Shown here: positions 8,036 to 16,818 of the stretch, piece after piece
Layout: the number at the start of each line of letters is the position of its first letter
How positions within the stretch are numbered: position 1 is the first letter of the stretch
NCBI RefSeq assembly: GCF_000015765.1
Contig: NC_008942.1
Coordinates: 1,193,921 to 1,257,920, forward strand
Direction of reading: 5' to 3'
Length of the DNA: 64,000 nt
Source of the DNA: Methanocorpusculum labreanum Z
GTDB lineage: Archaea > Halobacteriota > Methanomicrobia > Methanomicrobiales > Methanocorpusculaceae
Notes under the pieces: generated by a model
Database searches by the model: none
The model's input: only the letters and a program-made list of their open reading frames with translations
Told to the model about the DNA's origin: nothing
Position numbers and translations under genes: made by a program

Positions 8036-9631
8036 ATGTCACGCATTTTGGTAGTACTCATCGTACTATTCGCCGTGCTGCTGGTGTTTTCCAGCGGTTG
8101 TGTGAGTCAGATGGAATCATTGAACACAACGGAGCGTACCGTTGTCCCGGTCGATCCGGGAGCAAACCAGACCATTACGCCCGCAAATCTCAGCATGTAC
8201 CATTACAACGGGTTCGGCGAATGGACCTACGGAGACGGCGTGCCGCTCACCGTACGGGACGATATCGCCGGCGGGATGAACGCTTCGGGTACGGGAACGG
8301 AGCTTCTTTCGTTTGCTACGATCTCGGATATCCACATCACGGATGAGGAGTCACCGCTTCAGGTGATCGCTCTCGGCTATCTCAGGCCTTTCCCTTCGGC
8401 ATATTCCCCGGTCTCGATGTATTCGACCCAGGTTCTGAATGCCGCAGTAAAAACGATCAACAATATCAATAAAGAGAATAAGCTGGACCTTGTTCTCTCG
8501 CTTGGCGATGCGGCGAACAATGATCAGTATAATGAACTGCGCTGGTATATCGACGTTCTCGACGGAAAGACGATCACTCCGGTTTCGGGCGGAACTGCCG
8601 GGAAGGAGAATATCGATTACCAGCAGACGTTTACGGCGGAAGGCCTGGATATGCCCTGGTATCAGACGATCGGCAATCACGATGAGTTCTTTACCGGCGT
8701 GTTTGCAATGGATGAGAACCTCAGCAGTGTCCTCGTCGGCGATACGGTCGCGAATCTGCGGCTGGATGTGACGGTGACCGGAGACACGTCGCTTACCGGC
8801 TATTATATGGGTGTCTTTAACGGGTCGGACCCGAACGGGACGATCATCGATATGGGCAGTGTTTCCAGCTTTGCGTCGGCCCCGACCGTGATCGCGGATG
8901 CAAACCGTCACGCGATCTCGGATGACGGTGTCAGAATCGGGTTCATGCAGGAATTCCTGAATTCGAGTTCGCTTCCGTATGGTCACGGCTATACTGAAGA
9001 GATGATCGCGAATGATTTCGCGTGCTATTCGTTCGACCCGGTGGAGGGTGTTAGGATCATCATGCTGGATGATACAACCGAGAACGGCTCGACGATCGGC
9101 GATATCTGGGCACACGGCCGCGGTTCGCTTGACGAGGAGCGGTTTGCCTGGCTGAAGGCGGAGCTGCAGAAGGGACAGGAGGACGGCGTTTTGATGATCA
9201 TCGGCGCACATATCCCGATCGCGACGATGGAGGAGGGAGCACCTTCCGGCTGGAGTCTGAACTCGGAAGTTTCCCAGACGGAACTGATCACGGAGCTGCA
9301 GAAGTATCCGAATCTGCTGATGTGGGTCTCGGGTCACAACCATATGAATACGATTCTGCCGATCGCATCGCCCGATCCGGCACATCCGGAGTACGGGTTC
9401 TGGGTCGTGGAGACGGCTTCGCTGAGGGATTTCCCGCAGGAGTTCAGAACGTTCGAGATCACGCGGTATTCCGATGAGCTTGTGGGTATCAAGACGGTGT
9501 GTGTGGATGTCGATGTGGAGGGAGACCCGCTCGCGGAGAAGTCCCGGTCCTATTCTATCGCGGCGGCACAGATGAGCGGGAAAACCGATGTCGGGATCGA
9601 GAATGCGGAGCTTCTCGTCCGGGTTAAGTGA
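8036..9631 (+). CDS. Lipoprotein metallophosphoesterase
   Basis: The 531-residue protein (an ATG two codons earlier, at 8030, is also possible) has a lipoprotein signal (ILVVLIVLFAVLLVFSSGC). All five calcineurin-like phosphoesterase blocks follow in order: SDIHIT (about 95), LGDAANN (about 155), IGNHDEF (about 220), GAHIPI (about 395) and SGHNH (about 435). A dinuclear metal centre and phosphoesterase activity at the outer face of the membrane are therefore expected. The substrate is unknown. The insertions between blocks II and IV make it longer than typical 300-residue members and fit the large-insert TIGR03768-like group. It is a single gene, 50 bases after the pyrophosphatase gene. Confidence 0.85.
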   Translation: MSRILVVLIVLFAVLLVFSSGCVSQMESLNTTERTVVPVDPGANQTITPANLSMYHYNGFGEWTYGDGVPLTVRDDIAGGMNASGTGTELLSFATISDIHITDEESPLQVIALGYLRPFPSAYSPVSMYSTQVLNAAVKTINNINKENKLDLVLSLGDAANNDQYNELRWYIDVLDGKTITPVSGGTAGKENIDYQQTFTAEGLDMPWYQTIGNHDEFFTGVFAMDENLSSVLVGDTVANLRLDVTVTGDTSLTGYYMGVFNGSDPNGTIIDMGSVSSFASAPTVIADANRHAISDDGVRIGFMQEFLNSSSLPYGHGYTEEMIANDFACYSFDPVEGVRIIMLDDTTENGSTIGDIWAHGRGSLDEERFAWLKAELQKGQEDGVLMIIGAHIPIATMEEGAPSGWSLNSEVSQTELITELQKYPNLLMWVSGHNHMNTILPIASPDPAHPEYGFWVVETASLRDFPQEFRTFEITRYSDELVGIKTVCVDVDVEGDPLAEKSRSYSIAAAQMSGKTDVGIENAELLVRVK

Positions 9632-9689
9632 ACAGTCGGCTGAATCAATTCATACTTTTTTTCGATTGGGGTTTTGGGGAGTGGGACAT

Positions 9690-9782
9690 TAAGTTTCAGC
9701 ACACGAAATGCACGAAAGTAAAGACGAAAACACGAAACTATCTAAAATCAACTAAATGCACAAAAAACAAAGAGGGGGGATA
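9690..9782. repeat. Decayed left arm of a family-B repeat
   Basis: The stretch contains CACGAAATGCACGAAA, GAAAACACGAAAC and ATCAACTAAATGCAC-like units, in the same order as the left arms at 4042 and 46837 but with more substitutions. No facing right arm follows; the family-A variant at 9801 starts immediately after it. Confidence 0.65.
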
Positions 9783-9800
9783 TTCTATTTTTGGACGCAT

Positions 9801-10045
9801 GAGAAAAACCAACCGCGAATCGGCGCGAATCCGCCCTTCGGGCGAGAAGAATCGGATTTGCTATTCCTCACTTGAACTCGGCGGGTCTTATCGTCCCGCC
9901 GGTTCATCCCTCATCGGGAACGTTCGGGCAAATCCTGTCGCCGCCCCGGCGGCTCCTTGATTAGGGAGTAAAGATATCTTTTATTTCTGACTGGGGTGCG
10001 GGAAGGCGACTCCGGCGTGGAGCCCGACGCGGTGGAGAATCCTCA
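9801..10045. repeat. Left inverted repeat bounding the Vsr/GHKL/Dcm module (family-A variant)
   Basis: It starts with GAGAAAAACCAACCGCGAAT, as other A arms do, then continues with a variant interior. Bases 9909-9959 are, by eye, a perfect 51-base inverted match to 15291-15341. The similarity goes on with few mismatches through a GGGAGTAAAGATATCT segment (9964-9979) and, with gaps, to a GCGGTGGAGAA segment near 10030. Together with the copy at 15228-15495 it encloses the four-gene defence module. This repeat and the decayed B arm fill the gap 9632-10086. Confidence 0.85.
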
Positions 10046-10086
10046 TTATAGGATGCAGGAATGGAAACCGACCTATGGATTTTTGA

Positions 10087-10542
10087 TTAGTAGAATATTT
10101 CGTCTGGATAGTCATCAGCAGGATAATCATCCCAAAGCAGCATTTCCTTCACTAATTCCTTGAGTTTATATTCCACATCGTTCCCAAGTTCACATTCCCA
10201 AATTACGAAAACCCGCCACCCCATTTCCCGAAGCTGTGCATAATTTCTCTCATCGCGTAATTTATTTTGTTGAAATTTAGCAATCCACCACTCCGTATTC
10301 GTTTTGGGAATGGTGGCACGTTTGCACCCCGCATGACCATGCCAAAAACATCCATTCACAAAAATGACGGCTCGATATTTGGAAAGAACGAAGTCCGGTT
10401 TTCCCGGAAGATCGGTCCGACATCGTCGATAGCCGATATGAGATTCCCTCAGATAGGAAGCAACGAGTTGTTCCGGTTTAGTTTTCTTTGACCGAACTCG
10501 ACTCATCATCCAACTACGGTGTTCGGGAGTTACTCTATCCAT
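10087..10542 (-). CDS. vsr: Very short patch repair (Vsr-type) endonuclease
   Basis: The 151-residue protein begins MDRVTPEHRSWMMSRVRSKK, the usual Vsr start, and carries GKPDFVL (Asp50) followed by VNGCFWHGH (about 63-70), the catalytic Asp and His region. An NTEWW-type segment and WRVFVIWECEL follow. Vsr enzymes nick T:G mismatches that arise by deamination of 5-methylcytosine. In some restriction systems Vsr-like proteins act as the cleaving nuclease. Here the gene is transcribed away from an operon that ends in a cytosine-5 methyltransferase, which fits either role. It is AT-rich compared with the core genes, suggesting transfer. The divergent promoter region is 10543-10788. Confidence 0.95.
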   Translation of the reverse strand: MDRVTPEHRSWMMSRVRSKKTKPEQLVASYLRESHIGYRRCRTDLPGKPDFVLSKYRAVIFVNGCFWHGHAGCKRATIPKTNTEWWIAKFQQNKLRDERNYAQLREMGWRVFVIWECELGNDVEYKLKELVKEMLLWDDYPADDYPDEIFY

Positions 10543-10738
10543 GGTGAATTATTTATCGATTTGTTTGATTTTACTATGCTGCAAACATAACCACGTAAGC
10601 CGGGATTTCCCAACTCATCATAGCTTAATGCATATATCCATTAAACTCTATGCTGATAATATTCGTATTTCCAAACATAAGTGTGTTGACCACAACCGAT
10701 TATCTATATGAAATTAGAGATAGAATGAAATATTATTC

Positions 10739-10766
10739 ATCGACATATATTGTCGATTGATATATT
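10739..10766 (+). promoter_or_regulatory. Operator-like inverted repeat and TATA box before the GHKL operon
   Basis: ATCGACA (10739-10745) and TGTCGAT (10751-10757) form a perfect 7-bp-arm inverted repeat around TATAT. Directly after it, TGATATATT (10758-10766) is centred about 27 bases before the ATG at 10789, the distance expected for a leaderless archaeal transcript. The inverted repeat therefore overlaps the factor-B region of the promoter, a classic place for repression. No ribosome site precedes the ATG, in line with a leaderless message. Confidence 0.55.
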
Positions 10767-10788
10767 CCCACTGAATCCGATGATTTAA

Positions 10789-12948
10789 ATGATAAATGAA
10801 GAAACAATCCCCCTAAAAATCAGCCCAAGGGCATTCACTGCATTTGGAGCCGATCTCGTAACGAATGATAATATAGCCATTACCGAATTGGTGAAAAATA
10901 GTTACGATGCATTTGCCTACAATGTTGTGGTAGAATTTGGCGAAGATGAAGGAGGAGCGTACATCAAAATCATCGACGATGGACTTGGAATGACGCGTCA
11001 GGTAATCAAAGAGGTATGGGCTGTTCTTGCTACTAAACATAAAGTTAAAAATCCCCTTATTGAACGCGATGGCAAAATAAGGAAAGTCTCGGGAAACAAA
11101 GGGCTTGGTCGTTTTTCCGCAGCAAAACTTGGGAACACTATGGATATTTGGACGAAAAGTCCTGATGATGGATTTTTAAAGATAAAAATAAACTGGAAAA
11201 ACCTCGTAGACTTCGATGATCTGGGTGAGTGTCAAATCACAATGGAAGAACTTAACGATACAGCCATCTTCCAGAATCCCGGTACCGTTATCCGAATTGG
11301 TGATCTAAATTCCATATGGAGTCCTGAGAAGATATTGGAGACAAAGGATAGTTTATCCCGTTTAATTGCCCCGTTTAAAAATATTGATAATTTTACTATC
11401 CAACTCAGATCATCCACTATAGAAGGGCCTGTTAATATAACTGCCCCTAAATTTATTGAAAAACCCCCATACAAAATTACCGGCAATGTCGATGCAATAG
11501 GGACGATACATTGGGAATACACATATTCCCCGACAAACATTAACCATAATCCAAAAACCAAAACTGGAATAATAAACTGGAATGAAGGTAAATTAGGATT
11601 TACGGGTTACCAGGAGCAACTCTCTCTCCAGGAATGTAGTGGTGAAATGGATTATTCATGCGGTCCATTCAGTTTTGAAATAAGAGTTTGGGATTTAGAT
11701 GTGGAAAGCAGAGGAGAGATATCCGCACATTATGATATCGGAAAAAATGATATCAGACGTGCTCTAGCACAATACAAAGGGCTGTCAATCTATCGGGACA
11801 ATATTCTCGTTCTTCCTAAATCCGATGCTTCAAAAGATTGGTTGGGGATCGATTTACGTAGAGTTAGCAGAATCGGTAAACGAATCAGCACGAATCAAAT
11901 CATTGGCATAGTAAACATAAACTCAAAGGATAATCCAGAACTAAAAGACACAACCGATCGTGAAAAATTAATGGATACAAAAGAGTACAAGGAGTTCATC
12001 AATCTTCTTGGCTCAGTCATCAATGAACTGGAAAATTTACGATCTTTGGACAAAACCAGGGAATCGGAAACAAGCAGTAATGGGAAAAAACCCCTAGTGA
12101 ATCTTTTCACGAGTTTATCTGCAGAAAGATTGGTCGGGAAAGTCGAACTTGCAGTAGAAAAAGGGGAGGATAATAAACAAATTTTAAAATACGTCAATGA
12201 ATTCAACAATGAGAACAGAGAGAACTTAGATGATTTGCAGAAAAGAGTAACGTATTATGCACAAACCGCCTCGTTAGGTTCTGTGGCAACAGTTATTCTC
12301 CATGAATTACTTAATGGAATGAATGCCATTATAAGATTTATCAAGCGTGTTGATAAAACGTGTTCCCCATTAGAAACCAAGACTCGTGAGGCCCTCAATG
12401 ATGCTTCAGAGAGTCACGCACGGTTGGTTGATCTAGCACGGACTTTTTCCCCATTGGTCAGAAAAGATTTGTATAAGGCAGAATATAAATGCCTTGTGCG
12501 TGAAACGGTGGATAAGAGCATCCGTCTTATTCGTGCCGGAGATAATGCACAAGGAGTTGTGATTAATAATTATCTCCCTAATAACATTCTCCTCCCAATC
12601 CATGAAGGATTACTGCAAACGATATTTATCAACTTGCTCGACAATGCCTGCTACTGGATTCAACAGAATGGTCAAGAAAAAACAATCGATATAACGGCAA
12701 AAATAATAGATGACAACCAAAAAATAAAGATATTTGTTAGTGATACCGGCGTTGGGGTTTCGGAAGAAGAGTCTGAATGTATATTTGAAGCAGGAGAAAC
12801 GTCAAAATCCCAGGGATTCGGTATGGGATTGGTTATTGTGACTGAAATTTTAAGTTATTATGGCGGGAAAGTTGGGGTTCTGTTTCCAAGCTTATCAAGC
12901 GGAGCGACATTCGAAATTTGCATCCCGCTTGCAAAAGGAGCTGAATAA
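10789..12948 (+). CDS. Double GHKL protein: MutL/MORC/Hsp90-like ATPase fused to histidine-kinase-like module
   Basis: The 719-residue protein has two GHKL units. The N-terminal one shows AITELVKNSYDA (about 33-44, Asn box), IIDDGLGMT (about 63-71) and SGNKGLGRFSAAKLG (about 103-117), as in MutL, MORC and Hsp90 ATPases. The C-terminal part looks like a sensor kinase: SLGSVATVILHELLNGMN with a phospho-acceptor-like His near 505, Asn box INLLDNACYW (about 615), SDTGVGV (about 651) and QGFGMGL (about 675). There is no membrane segment, so a cytosolic ATP-driven sensor is likely. The next gene, one base overlapping, encodes a receiver domain. GHKL ATPases of the MutL/MORC type are known from restriction-modification operons. 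The sequence is strongly AT-rich, unlike flanking core genes. Confidence 0.88.
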   Translation: MINEETIPLKISPRAFTAFGADLVTNDNIAITELVKNSYDAFAYNVVVEFGEDEGGAYIKIIDDGLGMTRQVIKEVWAVLATKHKVKNPLIERDGKIRKVSGNKGLGRFSAAKLGNTMDIWTKSPDDGFLKIKINWKNLVDFDDLGECQITMEELNDTAIFQNPGTVIRIGDLNSIWSPEKILETKDSLSRLIAPFKNIDNFTIQLRSSTIEGPVNITAPKFIEKPPYKITGNVDAIGTIHWEYTYSPTNINHNPKTKTGIINWNEGKLGFTGYQEQLSLQECSGEMDYSCGPFSFEIRVWDLDVESRGEISAHYDIGKNDIRRALAQYKGLSIYRDNILVLPKSDASKDWLGIDLRRVSRIGKRISTNQIIGIVNINSKDNPELKDTTDREKLMDTKEYKEFINLLGSVINELENLRSLDKTRESETSSNGKKPLVNLFTSLSAERLVGKVELAVEKGEDNKQILKYVNEFNNENRENLDDLQKRVTYYAQTASLGSVATVILHELLNGMNAIIRFIKRVDKTCSPLETKTREALNDASESHARLVDLARTFSPLVRKDLYKAEYKCLVRETVDKSIRLIRAGDNAQGVVINNYLPNNILLPIHEGLLQTIFINLLDNACYWIQQNGQEKTIDITAKIIDDNQKIKIFVSDTGVGVSEEESECIFEAGETSKSQGFGMGLVIVTEILSYYGGKVGVLFPSLSSGATFEICIPLAKGAE

Positions 12949-14036
12949 TGAAAGTTCTTATTGTTGATGATCAACAGGCAACCGTTAAAGGAATCCGGGA
13001 TTATTGTGAGGATCAGGGGTGGATGTGCTGCATTATAGAGACATTCGAGAATAGTTATGAAAAACTTACCGATTACAATCCCGATGTTGTCATCCTTGAT
13101 TGGAAAAATCAGGAAACAGGTAGTTATGATGGAGAAGATATTCTTAAAAACATATGGGAAAATAGTTTCAGACCGGTTATAGTTTTTTCAGCAATGCCGC
13201 TCAGCGATTTAGAGGGAAGGTACAATCATCGTTTAATTAAAGTGATACAAAAAGGAGATGAGGAGCCGGTTATTCAATATCTCGAGAACATTAAGACCAC
13301 CGCTCCCGTCCTTTCAACAATTAGAACAGATTTTAACGACGCGATGACTCATGCATTGAATATTTTTGATGCAATTGATCAGACTCCCAATATTGAGGAG
13401 CGAGTCCAAAAATATGTCTTTGCAAAACGTGTTTTATCGCATTTCAGTCAGAAGATAGATGATGCTCAATTACCGCCTTGGACTCAATATCTCTGCCCCC
13501 CAATATCTACATCCTTGTGCACCTGTGATGTAGTTAGATGTATCAATGAGAATAGCAACCCGATAGGAAAACCGGAAGAATACTTCGTAATCCTTACAGC
13601 ATCTTGTGATATGGTGGATTCCAAGACCCAAACACCGAAGGTGAAAAATGTGTTATGCGCACAATGTTGTCCGAAAGAGTGGTATTATCAAAATGGTCAG
13701 TTTCAAGAAGGTACATCACGAAAGAAAATAGCCGCAAGCGTTGAAAAGAGTCTAAAAATGGGTTATACAAATGAATACCGTGTTGCTCTTCCAGAAATGC
13801 CGAGAATATTGCCGCATCTCACTATCGATCTGAAACAGATTATGCTCATCCCACTAACTGAAATTGCTCTCAGTCAGATGAACATTAATTCCGAGCAACA
13901 CAAATATTACAGAATAACCTCAATTGATAGTCCATATAGGGAACAGATCGTTTGGGCACATATGTTAAATTCATGTAGACCCGGAATTCCAGAGAGAGAT
14001 CTAGAGACATGGACAAATCACATAGCACCAAGTTAA
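12948..14036 (+). CDS. Receiver-domain protein with unknown C-terminal domain, partner of the GHKL protein
   Basis: The 362-residue protein starts with a complete response-regulator receiver domain: acidic pair Asp7-Asp8, phospho-acceptor Asp51 in VVILDWKN, Ser81 in VIVFSAM and Lys102 in VIQKGD. The remaining 230 residues show no known DNA-binding motif. They contain several Cys (LCTCDVVRC, TASCDMVDS, LCAQCCPKEW), possibly for metal binding. The ATG shares one base with the stop of the kinase-like gene, and its end overlaps the methyltransferase start by 28 bases, so the three proteins are made together. By analogy with two-component systems the GHKL protein should phosphorylate Asp51. That would make a restriction-type module under phospho-signal control, which is an inference. 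Confidence 0.82.
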   Translation: MKVLIVDDQQATVKGIRDYCEDQGWMCCIIETFENSYEKLTDYNPDVVILDWKNQETGSYDGEDILKNIWENSFRPVIVFSAMPLSDLEGRYNHRLIKVIQKGDEEPVIQYLENIKTTAPVLSTIRTDFNDAMTHALNIFDAIDQTPNIEERVQKYVFAKRVLSHFSQKIDDAQLPPWTQYLCPPISTSLCTCDVVRCINENSNPIGKPEEYFVILTASCDMVDSKTQTPKVKNVLCAQCCPKEWYYQNGQFQEGTSRKKIAASVEKSLKMGYTNEYRVALPEMPRILPHLTIDLKQIMLIPLTEIALSQMNINSEQHKYYRITSIDSPYREQIVWAHMLNSCRPGIPERDLETWTNHIAPS

Positions 14037-15067
14037 TTGCAATTGATTTTTTTTGTGGCGGGGGCGGAATTACCAAAGGGTTGTCCGATGCCGGGATTAA
14101 AGTACTGGGAGGTATCGACATCTCGCCCGATTTAAAGAGAACGTATGAAGAAAATAATCATAATAAATTCGTAAATTTTGATATTCGAACGATCTCCGGT
14201 AGTAATATATACAAAGAATTTCCTGAAATCGAGGGAGATGAAGATAATTTGCTTCTTGCCGGCTGTGCTCCGTGCCAACCCTTCAGTAAACAGCGTAGAG
14301 CAAATACCGAACACGTCGATAAGGATTTGCTCACGGAATTCGGACGTATAGTAAAAGATGTATTGCCCGCTCACCTTCTTATAGAAAATGTTCCGGGATT
14401 GATGAAAAAGGGTCATTCAGTTCTCGAAAATTTCTTAAAAATACTGGATGAGTGCAACTACTCATACGACTACAAAGTAGTTAATGCAAATGACTACGGC
14501 GTTCCTCAAAAAAGAAAACGATTGGTTATTATTGCATCTCGATTCTTCATCCCAAAGATTCCCGATGGAGAATATGGTCCGAATAATTCCGGTAAAAAAC
14601 CATATGTGACCGTAAGAGATGCTATTCTTTGCTATCCGCCAATACAGGCAGGAGAATCGGCAGATAGCGTGCCAAATCATTCAGCCGCATGCCTTAACGA
14701 CAAAAACTTGACGCGTATTCGGGCAACTCCTCACGATGGAGGGGATAGACGAGCTTGGTCATCCGAATTAGTCCTCGATTGTCATAAAGGAAAAACCGGT
14801 CATACGGATGTATACGGACGAATGGCATGGGATGACGTTGCCCCGACGCTTACGAGCCGCTGTGCGAGCCTTTCAAACGGGAGATACGGTCATCCGGAAC
14901 AAGACAGGGCAATTTCTCTGCGTGAAGCAGCCGCACTTCAAACATTTCCAGACGACTATATTTTTTACGGCAACAATGTATCCATTGGAAAACAGATCGG
15001 AAATGCCGTTCCCGTAAAACTCGCCGAGGTATTCGGGGAATATATCCTTAGTAACAGTAAAAAATAA
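14009..15067 (+). CDS. DNA (cytosine-5-)-methyltransferase
   Basis: The 352-residue enzyme methylates cytosine at C5 using S-adenosylmethionine. Visible motifs are I (DFFCGGGGITKGL, about 13-25), IV with the catalytic Cys (GCAPCQPFSKQ, Cys89), VI (LIENVPGL), VIII (PQKRKRLVII) and X (GKQIGNAVPVKLAE near the end). The stretch between VIII and IX, about residues 185-270, should be the target-recognition domain; the recognition sequence cannot be read from it. The gene overlaps the receiver gene by 28 bases and closes the operon. With the divergent Vsr gene it forms a methylation plus mismatch/cleavage pair. The AT-rich composition matches the whole module. Confidence 0.96.
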   Translation: MDKSHSTKLIAIDFFCGGGGITKGLSDAGIKVLGGIDISPDLKRTYEENNHNKFVNFDIRTISGSNIYKEFPEIEGDEDNLLLAGCAPCQPFSKQRRANTEHVDKDLLTEFGRIVKDVLPAHLLIENVPGLMKKGHSVLENFLKILDECNYSYDYKVVNANDYGVPQKRKRLVIIASRFFIPKIPDGEYGPNNSGKKPYVTVRDAILCYPPIQAGESADSVPNHSAACLNDKNLTRIRATPHDGGDRRAWSSELVLDCHKGKTGHTDVYGRMAWDDVAPTLTSRCASLSNGRYGHPEQDRAISLREAAALQTFPDDYIFYGNNVSIGKQIGNAVPVKLAEVFGEYILSNSKK

Positions 15068-15100
15068 GATTTCGTTTTTGAACTTTTCCAGCCACACTAA

Positions 15101-15170
15101 AAATAATGTGATGTACATCACATAATTTCCACGAATTATGTGATGAAACCCACACGATTATTTTAAAGAC
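15101..15170. repeat. Palindrome-containing 60-bp repeat, copy 1
   Basis: ATGTGATGTACATCACAT (15106-15123) is a perfect 18-base palindrome. It is followed by a second half site, ATTATGTGATGAAACCCAC (15135-15153). The whole block recurs, nearly identical, at 18175-18240 upstream of the AAA_14 ATPase gene. Here it lies behind the methyltransferase gene and has no obvious gene to control. Confidence 0.8.
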
Positions 15171-15227
15171 CGAATATTCACGTGCGGATGAATTCCCATA
15201 ACCGTTCATATACCTCGAAAATAAGAT

Positions 15228-15495
15228 TTCTCCACCGCAGTCACGCCCCGCATCCTGAATCAAAAATAAGAGATATCTTTACTCCCTAAGCAAGGAGCCG
15301 CCGGGGCGGCGACAGGATTTGCCCGAACGTTCCCGATGAGGGAGGAGCAAGACTGCAAAGCAGGCTTGCGAGAGTGAGGAACAGCAAATCCGATTCGTCT
15401 CGCCCGAAGGGCGGATTTGCGCCGATTCGCGGTGGGATTTCTCTTGTGTCCGCACCCAGCCATACCCTTCCCGAAACGCGGTAAAATATCCCACA
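15228..15495. repeat. Right inverted repeat bounding the Vsr/GHKL/Dcm module (family-A variant)
   Basis: This is the inverted partner of 9801-10045. Bases 15291-15341 match 9909-9959 perfectly in reverse. It ends with a typical A outer end (ATTTCTCTTGTGTCCGCACC, then CATACCCTTCCCGAAACGCG). The rest of the gap 15068-15761 holds the palindrome block at 15101-15170 and an AT-rich leader before the CPBP gene. I see no gene in it. Confidence 0.85.
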
Positions 15496-15761
15496 TACCT
15501 CCGTTCCATGTAACTAACCTATTGCTTAAACAAAGCACAACCATCCCCCCATCCTCAAATAAACAAAATCCTTCTTATTCCCATCTCGCGAAGAGGCCAT
15601 TCAACAAAGACCGGACGGAAATCCTCAAAAAAACACATCTATAATCTGCATAATTCTCAGAAAAGATTCTGAAAATATCCGAGACATCTCATCCAAGCAG
15701 GCAATCCATTAAATATCATTACATCAATCATTCCATCAATGAATCTGTAAAGGAAAAGATC

Positions 15762-16781
15762 GTGTACCCCTACATAGAGAACATCAAAAAACATCCGATC
15801 ACTGCATTTTTCCTGATCGCCTTTGCCATTTCCTGGATCATCTGGAGCATACCCCTCGTCATTCCTCTCAATACACCCGCATATATGATGCTCATCTGCG
15901 TCATAGGTGCATTCGGTCCGGCACTCAGCGCCGTACTCATCGCCAAACTCCTGAAACCCGCACAAATCGCCGTCCCACGATGGAAAAATATCCTCCGGTT
16001 CGCCGTCCTCTTCTGTATCATCCTGCCGTTCGCTCTTTTCTGGCCCATGCTCAACGGCAGTCTCGCTGACCCCGTCTTCCTTCTCCTCTGCAGTATCCTT
16101 GCCGCCCTCTCCGCCTTCGTCATAACCCGGATCTTCTCCCGTACCGTTGGTGTTCAGGATCTCATGCGTTCACTGGGGCAGTGGCGGGTAAAACCGGTAT
16201 GGTATCTCTTCGCTCTCGCCGTATGGCCGCTGCTCCTCATCCTCAGCAGTGTAATCGATCTGCTGTACAGCGGACAATCCTTCTCGACATACATCTCGGG
16301 CATGGAAAGCATCCGACCGCTCTCCGCCGTGATTTTGTTTTTCACGATCCTCCTCATCGGCGGACCCCTGCAGGAAGAACCCGGATGGAGAGGATTCGCC
16401 CTCCCTAGACTGCAGTTCCTGTTCAACCCGATCGTTGCCAGTATCATCCTCGGATTTTTCTGGCAGTTCTGGCATGTCCCCCTCTACTTCACCGGATTCT
16501 ATCCCTTCGACATGGCCGATATCATAGCCAGATTCGTCTGGTTCCTCCCCGGCGTCCTTATTGTAACCTGGCTCTACAACCGCAGCAGAGGAAGTCTCCT
16601 GATCCTAGTCCTGTTCCATGCATCCATCGATGCATTTCCCCAGATCCTGCCGGCACAGACCGCCAATGCCGGGAATATATTTAATGTGCTCCTCCTCATC
16701 CTGGCAGTCATCTTCGTCTTCACCGACAAAATGTGGAAAAAACGAACACCTGTCCCCGACAACTCGCAAAGCAAAGAGTAG
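15762..16781 (+). CDS. CPBP family intramembrane metalloprotease
   Basis: This 339-residue polytopic membrane protein has about eight hydrophobic segments. The family's first motif is EEPGWRGFALPRL (about residue 205-217, the EExxxR motif) and the second is FWQFWHVPLY (about 230-240), with the metal-binding His. A third motif Asn or Asp lies near LVLFHASIDAFP. These are the glutamate and histidine residues of Rce1-like CAAX protease/bacteriocin-processing enzymes; the archaeal substrates are unknown. The start is GTG 15762, preceded by AGGA at 15751-15754. It is transcribed toward the AAA_14 gene. Confidence 0.9.
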   Translation: MYPYIENIKKHPITAFFLIAFAISWIIWSIPLVIPLNTPAYMMLICVIGAFGPALSAVLIAKLLKPAQIAVPRWKNILRFAVLFCIILPFALFWPMLNGSLADPVFLLLCSILAALSAFVITRIFSRTVGVQDLMRSLGQWRVKPVWYLFALAVWPLLLILSSVIDLLYSGQSFSTYISGMESIRPLSAVILFFTILLIGGPLQEEPGWRGFALPRLQFLFNPIVASIILGFFWQFWHVPLYFTGFYPFDMADIIARFVWFLPGVLIVTWLYNRSRGSLLILVLFHASIDAFPQILPAQTANAGNIFNVLLLILAVIFVFTDKMWKKRTPVPDNSQSKE

Positions 16782-16818
16782 CCCGCAAGGCAGAGAGAAC
16801 CATGTTTATTTTTTTCTC

